Positions 7,248 to 12,522 of a stretch of DNA of 12,522 nucleotides are shown here, in pieces. The position numbers were made by a program, and so were the translations under genes. The DNA comes from Aquificota bacterium (GTDB taxonomy: Bacteria; Aquificota; Aquificia; Aquificales; Aquificaceae). Position 1 is the first letter of the stretch, and each line of letters starts with the position of its first letter. The notes under the pieces are model-generated. The model saw only the letters and a list, made by a program, of their open reading frames with translations, ran no database searches and was not told the DNA's origin. The stretch spans positions 1-12,522 of the forward strand of contig JAADEK010000004.1 in the NCBI GenBank assembly GCA_013153455.1, read 5' to 3'.

Positions 7248-8541
7248 TGAGCCTCCTTCCCCAGAGGTATAGGGCGCTTACGCACAAAAAGAGGGAAAGG
7301 AGGGCGGTGATGTCGTTCAGGAGTAAAAAGCGGTAGCCTATGGCGCTTGTGTCGTGAAGGGAGAGGAGGAACGTGTAAAGGGGTAAAGACGAGCGCTCAA
7401 GTTTTACCCGGTTTCTCACTACGGGGACTACTTTTCCGTCTTTTTTAACGAAATCAACGGGCATGTGCGGGGTGTTGGTAAGAATCTCACAGCCTTCTTT
7501 TGTTAAAACCCTGTTGGGGGCGCCCATGCCCGAGATGTATAGCTTTTCACCGAAGCGTCTCAGTTTGTAGGCAAAGCCCTCACACTCAAGCCTCCAGATT
7601 CCCGCGTCAAGTCTGTAAAGACCGACGCGCGTCGCTATCCTGACGGTTCTCCCGTCGTAGTCAACGTCCCATATGTCCGTGTGAGGTGAGCGGTAAGCGG
7701 GAGGCAGGAGGTTCAGGGGAACCTCAGCCCTCATGAGGGGTAAAAACAGCTCCCACCTGTTTATAAAAAGACCCGTAAGGAGAAGGAGAAAGACGAAGGG
7801 AAGTGTGAGAAGGAGGCTCTTTGTCCCGTGGAGGCGGTAAAGAAGGCGCTTTGTTTTCCTCTTTCCTTTAAGCTTTCTGACGAAAAAGAGAACAAAACCC
7901 GTAAGAGTGCTCCAAAGGAGGGCAAGGGAAAAGAGGTCGTTCAGGTATGCGGAGAGGGGCTGGGTGAGGAGTCCCCTCCCGTAGTGAAAATCGCGCACGA
8001 ACCTCCCGAGGCGAACTTTTTCCGGTAGCTCCGCTACTTGGGGCGTCGGGAGGGGAAGGGTGCTCCCGTCCTTGAGGTCAACGAGGTAAAGCTCTCTTTT
8101 TTTGATAACCGCGATGGCTTTCGGGTAGTTGACCGAAAGGGACGTAACCACCTGACCCGTTAGGGTCAGGTCTTTTATTCTTTTTCCGTCAAAAATCTTT
8201 ATCCCGTCGTCGGTCGCGAGGGCTATGGGGGTTCCTTCGTTTGTGAGGGGTTCAAGTTTGAAGACCCTCCCTTTGTATAGTCTCTTTCCGCTCGGGTCGT
8301 AAAAGCCCGTCATCGCGCCTATAAAGAGTCCTTTTTTTGTGTTTAGGAGTGAGGTGATGTCCCTGTTTGCGTGCGCCTTTAGGGCATCGGGATGAAAGAG
8401 GGAGATGGGAACTTCCCAACGCCAGAGGAAGTCCCAGCTCAAGAGGTTCTTCTCGTGGTTGAGCAAAAGACCCGAAAGTGTGAGGAGGAAGAGCCAAAGG
8501 AAGGAGAGGACGCCCGCTACGCGGTGGAGTTTTCTCACCAT
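7225..8541 (-). CDS. PepSY-associated four-helix membrane protein, probable partner of the TonB-dependent receptor
   Basis: A 438-residue inner-membrane protein of the PepSY-associated transmembrane (PiuB-like) type, a family often found beside siderophore receptors and linked to reduction of imported ferric chelates. Four transmembrane helices are seen at about 9-28, 199-221, 241-261 and 402-427. Histidines lie at or near helix ends (H6, H29, H186, H238, H396), suitable for heme or metal ligands. Two large loops, about 30-185 and 262-395, contain repeated short beta strands. The first and second halves share matching patterns: RKLH at 3-6 with YRLH at 235-238, and FHYGRG at 185-190 with LHDTSA at 395-400. 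The start overlaps the receptor stop by 7 bases, so the two are co-translated. The electron-transfer role is family inference; no canonical PepSY domain is obvious in the loops. Confidence 0.8.
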   Translation of the reverse strand: MVRKLHRVAGVLSFLWLFLLTLSGLLLNHEKNLLSWDFLWRWEVPISLFHPDALKAHANRDITSLLNTKKGLFIGAMTGFYDPSGKRLYKGRVFKLEPLTNEGTPIALATDDGIKIFDGKRIKDLTLTGQVVTSLSVNYPKAIAVIKKRELYLVDLKDGSTLPLPTPQVAELPEKVRLGRFVRDFHYGRGLLTQPLSAYLNDLFSLALLWSTLTGFVLFFVRKLKGKRKTKRLLYRLHGTKSLLLTLPFVFLLLLTGLFINRWELFLPLMRAEVPLNLLPPAYRSPHTDIWDVDYDGRTVRIATRVGLYRLDAGIWRLECEGFAYKLRRFGEKLYISGMGAPNRVLTKEGCEILTNTPHMPVDFVKKDGKVVPVVRNRVKLERSSLPLYTFLLSLHDTSAIGYRFLLLNDITALLSLFLCVSALYLWGRRLIRSFFSS

Positions 8542-10577
8542 ACCGCTTTTAGACCTACGTATACGGTTCTGGGGTAGCCGGGTCTGTAGCGCTCTTTTCC
8601 GTAGGCTATGTTCGCGGTTTCCGCGTATAGTTCGTCCGTGAGGTTGAGAACCTTACCGAAGAAGGAGACGTATTTGTTTAGTTTGTAGTCCGCCCTGAGG
8701 TTCCAAAGTTCGTGCCCCCCGTATTTTTTTGTGTTCAGGTCGTCCATGTAGTATGAGCCGACGTATTGGTATTCAAGCTCCGCGCTGAAGCCTCTGAGGA
8801 AGCGAGGCTTTATTATGAGGCGGGCGTTCCCGAGGTGTTTGGGTGCCATAGCCATGTATTTGCCGTCGTAAACGACACCTCCCGAGGTGTAGTCAAGGTA
8901 TTTGTGAAGGCTATAGGAGTAAGCTCCCCTCAGTTTTACCTGTCCCGAAAGGAGGGAAATCTGCGCGCCTATCTCAATCCCCTTGTGCTCCGTTTTCCCC
9001 GCGTTTTCCCTGTAGGTAATGCCCGTTATAGCGTCCCTGTTTGTCACTATCATGTCCTTTATGGTCATGTAGTAGTAGCTTACCGAGTAAGAGAAGTTCC
9101 TGAAGGCTCCCTTAACGCCCACCTCATACATGTCCGCTATTTCGGGGTCAAGTTTGTATTCCGCGGTGTTTACCTTGAGCCTGTAGAGTGTGCTCGCTTG
9201 GGGTATCCTGAAGCCGTTCGCGTATCTGAGAAAGAGGGCGTTGGTTTCGTTTATCTTGTATAGGAGTCCGAGTTTCGGGCTTACGTGTGAGAACTCGTCC
9301 GTTCTGTCGTCGGGTCTATACCAGACGCCGAACTCCCCGGGCGTGAGTTTGTTGTCGTAGTCGTATCTGGCGTAATCCGCCCTAAGACCGAAGGAGAGTT
9401 TAAACCTTCCCACCCACTTCTCGTGGTGAAGGTATGGAGCGACGCTTATAAAGTCTACGGTGTATTTGTAAATGTCGCCTTGAGGGTATTCCTTTCCCCA
9501 TATTACTTGTGTCGGTCTTGTTTGGTAATAGTGGCTGTCCGCGTATGTGTATTCAAGGTCAAGCCCTACGAATGTCTCACCCAACGGGGTTGAGAACTTA
9601 TACTTGGTAAGGAGTCCCGCGGTGTAGGTCTTTGTGTCGTTTTCGGGGTAAACCTTCGGTATCCACGTCGCCACGTATTGGTTTCTGTTGTATCTTAGGT
9701 ATGGGATTACGCTGAGCTTGTTTTCACCGAAGAGTTTTTCGTATTCCGCGGAGAGGCGAACCATATCAACCTTTCTGTAGGGGTCCGTGAGGTCGGGAGG
9801 GAGTCCCGAGTCTTCGGGGTTCGTCTTGAAGGTCTCGTAGTCCAAGTAGCCCGCCATCTGGGCGTCAAGTCTGTTTGCGATGAGTTGGAGCTTCAGGGTT
9901 GAGTTCTCCGAAAGGACTAAGTTGTATTTACCTATGGCTTCCCAGCGGTCGTAGCCCGTTTTGTCCCTCCAGCCGTCGCTCGTTGAGAAGGAAGCCTTAA
10001 GGAGGTATGCGGAGCTTTCCCCGACCGCGTCGGAGACGCCGAGGATACCCCTGAAGGTTCCGTAACTTCCTCCCTCAAGGAAGAAGTTCCTCCTCAGGCT
10101 CCAAGAGGGTTCCTCACTCTTTACGTTCACAACCGCTCCTATGGCGTCGGAGCCGTATATGGCGGTTCCCACACCCTTCAGAACCTCTACACCCTCAAGC
10201 GATGTCAGGAAAGAGGTCCACCAGAGGGCGTTGTGGTTGAAGAAGCCCGTTGATTGGACGGGAATGCCGTCCTGAAGGTATAGGTAGTAGGGTCCGTAGT
10301 TTATGGGGAGCCTTATAGCTGTGGCGTGTCCGAGAACCGCGGCGACCTGCGTGATAAGGACGCCCGGCAGGGAGTTCAGGCTCTCTTTGGGGTGAAGGGG
10401 CTTGTCAAGCTCAAGCTCCTCCTTCGGAACGGTATCAACCCTTACGGGAACTTCTAAGTTTTTCTCTTCTTCCCTGCTTACGACCTCCACCTCCTCAAGG
10501 ACAATCTCCTCTTGGGAAAAGGAAAAAGAGGAAAAAAGGGCGGAGAGAAAAAGGGGGAGAAGGGGGGATTTTCTCAT
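8535..10577 (-). CDS. TonB-dependent outer membrane receptor, FecA-like
   Basis: Outer-membrane active transporter, probably for a ferric chelate, energised by TonB-ExbB-ExbD (not in this window). I start it at the ATG at 10577 (680 residues), because GAGGTG lies six bases upstream and overlaps the in-frame GTG at 10586. Residues 1-21 are a signal peptide with likely cleavage before QEE. A TonB-box-like IVLEEVEVV follows (25-33). The plug is about 40-155, with YLYLQDGIPVQSTGFFNHNA (98-117) and EVLKGVGTAIYGSDAIGAVV (131-150). A 22-strand-type beta barrel fills about 160-680, ending in GLKAVW with the C-terminal aromatic residue needed for assembly. The STGFFNHNA stretch resembles FecA-type ferric citrate receptors, but the substrate cannot be fixed. 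It is co-directional with the response regulator, 72 bases downstream, and is preceded by 11-bp direct repeats. Confidence 0.92.
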   Translation of the reverse strand: MRKSPLLPLFLSALFSSFSFSQEEIVLEEVEVVSREEEKNLEVPVRVDTVPKEELELDKPLHPKESLNSLPGVLITQVAAVLGHATAIRLPINYGPYYLYLQDGIPVQSTGFFNHNALWWTSFLTSLEGVEVLKGVGTAIYGSDAIGAVVNVKSEEPSWSLRRNFFLEGGSYGTFRGILGVSDAVGESSAYLLKASFSTSDGWRDKTGYDRWEAIGKYNLVLSENSTLKLQLIANRLDAQMAGYLDYETFKTNPEDSGLPPDLTDPYRKVDMVRLSAEYEKLFGENKLSVIPYLRYNRNQYVATWIPKVYPENDTKTYTAGLLTKYKFSTPLGETFVGLDLEYTYADSHYYQTRPTQVIWGKEYPQGDIYKYTVDFISVAPYLHHEKWVGRFKLSFGLRADYARYDYDNKLTPGEFGVWYRPDDRTDEFSHVSPKLGLLYKINETNALFLRYANGFRIPQASTLYRLKVNTAEYKLDPEIADMYEVGVKGAFRNFSYSVSYYYMTIKDMIVTNRDAITGITYRENAGKTEHKGIEIGAQISLLSGQVKLRGAYSYSLHKYLDYTSGGVVYDGKYMAMAPKHLGNARLIIKPRFLRGFSAELEYQYVGSYYMDDLNTKKYGGHELWNLRADYKLNKYVSFFGKVLNLTDELYAETANIAYGKERYRPGYPRTVYVGLKAVW

Positions 10578-10583
10578 AACACC

Positions 10584-10589
10584 CACCTC
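10584..10589 (-). promoter_or_regulatory. Ribosome binding site of the TonB-dependent receptor
   Basis: GAGGTG on the minus strand, six bases before the ATG at 10577. Because it includes the alternative GTG start at 10586, it argues for the shorter protein, which also gives a cleaner signal peptide. Confidence 0.7.
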
Positions 10590-10609
10590 GCGGTTAAAGT
10601 TTTTAAAAG

Positions 10610-10642
10610 TTTAACACAATTTTAACACGATATTAGCATAAA
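10610..10642 (-). promoter_or_regulatory. Tandem 11-bp direct repeats, probable PhoB/OmpR-type operator
   Basis: On the plus strand TTTAACACAAT (10610-10620) is directly followed by TTTAACACGAT (10621-10631), 10 of 11 bases identical. A third, weaker unit, ATTAGCATAAA (10632-10642), matches the first at 7 of 11. Read on the minus strand the cores are TGTTAA, TGTTAA and TGCTAA, each one helical turn apart. PhoB-class winged-helix regulators bind head-to-tail on 11-bp repeats, and the E. coli core TGTCAT is similar. The array lies between the stop of the response regulator and the TonB-receptor start, with a possible -10 (TTTAAC, 10598-10593) about one turn downstream. Binding by the adjacent regulator is inferred. 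Confidence 0.55.
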
Positions 10643-10649
10643 GGAGGGG

Positions 10650-11318
10650 TTATCTTTCCACCTTGTAGCCTATACCTCGGACGGTCTTTACGTAGTGTTT
10701 GTAAGGACCGAGTTTGTCGCGAATGTGCTTTATGTGGACGTCAACCGCCCTTTCCCCCGTCTCGTGAAGCCCGAGGGCTTCAACGATAAAACCCCTGCTC
10801 ATAGCCCTCCCGTAGTTTTCCATAAGGAGGGCTAAAATCCTCATCTCCGTCGGTGTGAGGTTTACCTCTTTTCCGTCAACGAGAACCCTCCCCTCGTTTA
10901 TTAATACCTTTATACCGTCAAGTTCAAGAACGCCCTCCGCGTTGTTTTTCTTATACCTCCTCAGAACAGCCCTGACGCGCGCAAGGAGCTCCCGAACGGA
11001 GAAGGGCTTTGTCACGTAGTCGTCCGCGCCAAGCTCAAGACCCTTTATCTTGTCCTCCTCACCGCCTCTGGCGGTAATTAAGATTAAAGGGATATCCTTA
11101 AGGTCTACGCGATTCTTTAAGAACCTAAGAACCCTGAACCCGTCAAGGTCTGGAAGCATGATGTCAAGGAGTATGAGGTCAACCTTGTTTTTCGTTATGA
11201 AATCAAAAAAGGGAGTAGCCCGCTCAAAGCTGTTGACGAGGTAGCCCTCCCTCCTGAGGTTGTGCTCAATGAGAAGAGCGAGGTCCCTGTCATCCTCTAC
11301 GAGAGCTATCCTCTCCAT
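10650..11318 (-). CDS. OmpR/PhoB-family DNA-binding response regulator
   Basis: Phosphorylation-controlled transcription factor. With the ATG at 11318 it has 222 residues. The receiver domain (1-122) keeps all active-site residues: E8-D9-D10, phosphoacceptor D52 (LLDIMLPDLDG), T82 and K104 (TKPF). A winged-helix domain (about 130-222) has the transactivation loop at NLTPTEM (153-159), a recognition helix around ERAVDVHIKHIRDKLG (189-204) and the wing RGIGYKV (214-220). The alternative TTG at 11324 is less likely. No strong ribosome binding site is seen, and the start lies 29 bases inside the upstream mini-gene, so it may depend on translational coupling. Its likely partner is the divergent histidine kinase. 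PhoB is the nearest well-known relative, but phosphate sensing is not proven; the adjacent receptor operon suggests metal or another nutrient. Confidence 0.95.
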   Translation of the reverse strand: MERIALVEDDRDLALLIEHNLRREGYLVNSFERATPFFDFITKNKVDLILLDIMLPDLDGFRVLRFLKNRVDLKDIPLILITARGGEEDKIKGLELGADDYVTKPFSVRELLARVRAVLRRYKKNNAEGVLELDGIKVLINEGRVLVDGKEVNLTPTEMRILALLMENYGRAMSRGFIVEALGLHETGERAVDVHIKHIRDKLGPYKHYVKTVRGIGYKVER

Positions 11319-11466
11319 GCTCAAGCAGAACCACGTCCGCCTTCTTTACTATATCCCTCTTGAGGTCTGAGGGGTCGCTCACAACAGCGACCACCTTCCT
11401 CCTCTTCAGAAGCCTACCGAGAGCCTTTTCCCTTTGCACCTTGTCCTTTACGACCATTACCTTCAT
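11290..11466 (-). CDS. Half-receiver-like 58-residue protein upstream of the response regulator
   Basis: A small reading frame that I consider real. The ATG at 11466 follows a near-perfect AGGAGGTG with six-base spacing, the best ribosome binding site in the window, and its codons (AAG, AGG, ATA) match neighbouring genes. The sequence reads like the first half of a receiver domain: strand 1 KVMVVKD, helix 1 VQREKALGRLLKRR, strand 2 KVVAVVS, helix 2 DPSDLKRDIVKK, strand 3 ADVVLLE. The usual paired acids are reduced to one (KD in place of DD), and E49 stands where the phosphoacceptor Asp would be. It then ends in HGEDSSRRG, read out of frame through the start of the regulator. It is promoter-proximal and overlaps the regulator by 29 bases. 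It could be a leader peptide for coupling, a decoy or dimer partner, or a receiver remnant. I know of no named family. Confidence 0.6.
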   Translation of the reverse strand: MKVMVVKDKVQREKALGRLLKRRKVVAVVSDPSDLKRDIVKKADVVLLEHGEDSSRRG

Positions 11467-11567
11467 CTTACGCACCTCCTTCTCCGATAATCAAATTTAT
11501 AATTTATGTTGTAATAGAATCTATGCAAGGTTTACTAAAATTTTAGGGGATTAAATTTAAATGAACT
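11467..11567. promoter_or_regulatory. Divergent promoter region between the regulator operon and the histidine kinase
   Basis: About 100 AT-rich bases that must carry both promoters. Two copies of AATTTAT lie back to back (11494-11507), and there are palindromes AAAATTTT (11537-11544) and TTAAATTTAA (11551-11560). A possible minus-strand promoter is TTGCAT (11528-11523) with TAAATT 16 bases on. On the plus strand TAAAAT (11536-11541) is a possible -10. The 11-bp repeat found upstream of the TonB receptor is not present here, so autoregulation through that site is not indicated. Promoter placement is weak. Confidence 0.4.
11473..11480 (-). promoter_or_regulatory. Strong Shine-Dalgarno of the half-receiver mini-gene
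   Basis: AGGAGGTG on the minus strand, six bases before the ATG at 11466. The in-frame GTG at 11475 lies inside this site, so it is unlikely to be the start. Confidence 0.75.
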
Positions 11568-12518
11568 ATGAAGGAACTCCTTGAGCACGTGAGCGAGGGG
11601 GTTGCGCTTCTGGGTCTTGACGGAAGGGTTCTTTTTATGAACGAAAGGATGAGGGAGAGCTTCGGGGGAGCGAAGAGAGAGGGCTATTATTACGAGGTTT
11701 TCAGGTCTATAGACCTCATAGGTCTTCTTCAGGAGACGTTCAACGAGGGGAAGGGAAAGGAGAAGAGCTTTACATACAAAGAGGGGAGCTACAGGGCGAG
11801 GACGGTCGTGGGTAAAGACTGGGTCGGGCTTTTCGTTGAGAGAACGGACGAGAGTCTAATGCTTGAGAAGCTCAGGAAGGAGTTTCTCGGCGCTCTTAGT
11901 CACGAGCTAAAGACACCCCTCAGCGTAATCTCGCTCGCGCTTGAGACGCTCCTTCGGGATGAGCGTGATACCTTTCGGCGGGAGCTCATAAACCGAGCGC
12001 TCCTCCGCGCGAAGGAACTCCGTTCCCTTGTTGATACGCTTTACGGGCTTGCTTTTGCGGAGTCAAGGGGTGAGGTGAGGCTTGAGGAGGTTGAGCTTCG
12101 GGGGATTTTAGATGAGATTCTCAGGGATTACGAAGAGAGGATAAGTGAAAAGGGTCTTTCCGTAAACGTTCACCTTGAGCTTGAGCGTATCAAGGCGGAC
12201 AGGGAGAAGCTGAGGATAGTCCTTCGCAACGTGATAGACAACGCTATAACCTACAACAAAAGCGGGGGAAAGGTTGAGATACGCTCTTTCCGTGAGGACG
12301 GAAAGGAAGTAATCTCTGTCAGGGACACCGGGATAGGTATAAAGAAGGAGAGTATACCGCTCGTTTTTGAGCCGTTCATAAGAGGCGAAGAGAGCGCGGG
12401 ACTCGGCTTGGGACTCTCAATCGCGCGCAAACTCGCCAAAGCCCAAGGCGCCCACCTTCTTATAGAAAGCACACCCTCGCAAGGAACAGAGGTAAGGGTG
12501 GTGTTTGAGAGGGGGTAG
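11568..12518 (+). CDS. Soluble PAS-domain sensor histidine kinase (PhoR-like core)
   Basis: Sensor kinase expected to phosphorylate the divergently encoded response regulator. The 316-residue protein begins with a PAS-like domain (about 1-92, LLGLDGRVLFMNERM at 14-28). HisKA follows (about 98-165) with the phosphoacceptor H112 in SHELKTPL (111-118). The HATPase domain spans about 208-315, with the N box NVIDN (221-225), G1 DTGIGI (253-258) and G2 GLGLGLS (278-284). No transmembrane helix or signal peptide is present, unlike typical PhoR, so it must sense a cytoplasmic cue or a protein partner. The ATG at 11568 is the first usable start; the ATG at 11561 is out of frame and closes after seven codons. 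Only a distant purine tract (AGGGGA, 11545-11550) precedes it. The gene is complete, ending in TAG. Confidence 0.93.
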   Translation: MKELLEHVSEGVALLGLDGRVLFMNERMRESFGGAKREGYYYEVFRSIDLIGLLQETFNEGKGKEKSFTYKEGSYRARTVVGKDWVGLFVERTDESLMLEKLRKEFLGALSHELKTPLSVISLALETLLRDERDTFRRELINRALLRAKELRSLVDTLYGLAFAESRGEVRLEEVELRGILDEILRDYEERISEKGLSVNVHLELERIKADREKLRIVLRNVIDNAITYNKSGGKVEIRSFREDGKEVISVRDTGIGIKKESIPLVFEPFIRGEESAGLGLGLSIARKLAKAQGAHLLIESTPSQGTEVRVVFERG

Positions 12519-12522
12519 AAAC

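Noticed and set aside
8766..9263. Long plus-strand open frame (165 codons) antisense to the TonB receptor
   Set aside because: It lies wholly inside a well-supported receptor gene, has no family-like motifs, and its length follows from the strong codon bias and purine loading of the true strand.
10575..10586. GTG at 10586 as start of the TonB receptor
   Set aside because: It is part of the GAGGTG ribosome binding site for the ATG at 10577, which gives the cleaner signal peptide.
11290..11324. Programmed frameshift joining the half-receiver to the response regulator
   Set aside because: The frames differ by +1, and no slippery heptamer or stimulatory structure is seen in the overlap; coupled translation is simpler, and the regulator receiver is already complete.
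11482..11489. TCCGATAA on the plus strand, like a sigma-28 -10 element, upstream of the histidine kinase
   Set aside because: No TAAA-like -35 at the required 15-base spacing (TCAT is found), and it sits next to the mini-gene ribosome binding site on the other strand. Chance match likely.
1..12522. CRISPR arrays, tRNA/rRNA genes, transposase genes, toxin-antitoxin or phage-defence genes
   Set aside because: None seen. Gaps between genes are all about 100 bases or shorter, and no regular spaced repeats, cloverleaf-like sequences or mobile-element proteins are present.

Overview
The window looks like chromosome from a thermophilic Gram-negative bacterium, most likely an Aquificales relative (Aquificaceae). 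This is an inference from four things: purine-rich coding strands, heavy use of AGG and ATA codons, almost no intergenic DNA, and a mix of outer-membrane genes (lpxD, a TonB-dependent receptor) with a flagellar regulon. I cannot name the genus. There are 11 confident or probable genes plus one small unusual one. I see no tRNA, rRNA, CRISPR array or insertion sequence, and no gene-free stretch above about 100 bases.

Left region (about 1-5683, plus strand): a flagellar operon with every junction overlapping. It reads PilZ/YcgR-like c-di-GMP effector, flhA (export gate), flhF (SRP-type GTPase setting flagellar position), flhG (its MinD-like partner ATPase) and fliA (sigma-28). Overlaps are 4, 11, 38 and 4 bases. 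The set joins assembly, placement, late-gene transcription and probably c-di-GMP control of motility.

Middle (5670-8541): a small TPR protein on the minus strand converges on fliA and is divergent from lpxD, a lipid A acyltransferase. lpxD converges with a PepSY-type membrane protein, and the two genes overlap at their 3' ends within a perfect 7-bp inverted repeat bounded exactly by their stop codons.

Right region (7225-12518): a metal-uptake and signalling module. On the minus strand, in order of transcription, are a 58-residue half-receiver-like protein, an OmpR/PhoB-type response regulator, a FecA-like TonB-dependent receptor and the PepSY membrane protein. A soluble PAS histidine kinase is divergent from them. 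Between regulator and receptor lie tandem 11-bp direct repeats of the kind PhoB-class regulators bind. The simplest reading is that the kinase and regulator control the receptor/PepSY pair. The signal could be iron, phosphate or another nutrient; the sequence does not decide.

The most unusual items are the half-receiver mini-gene with the best ribosome binding site in the window, the 11-bp repeat operator, the stop-to-stop hairpin at the lpxD/PepSY junction, and the internally duplicated PepSY protein.
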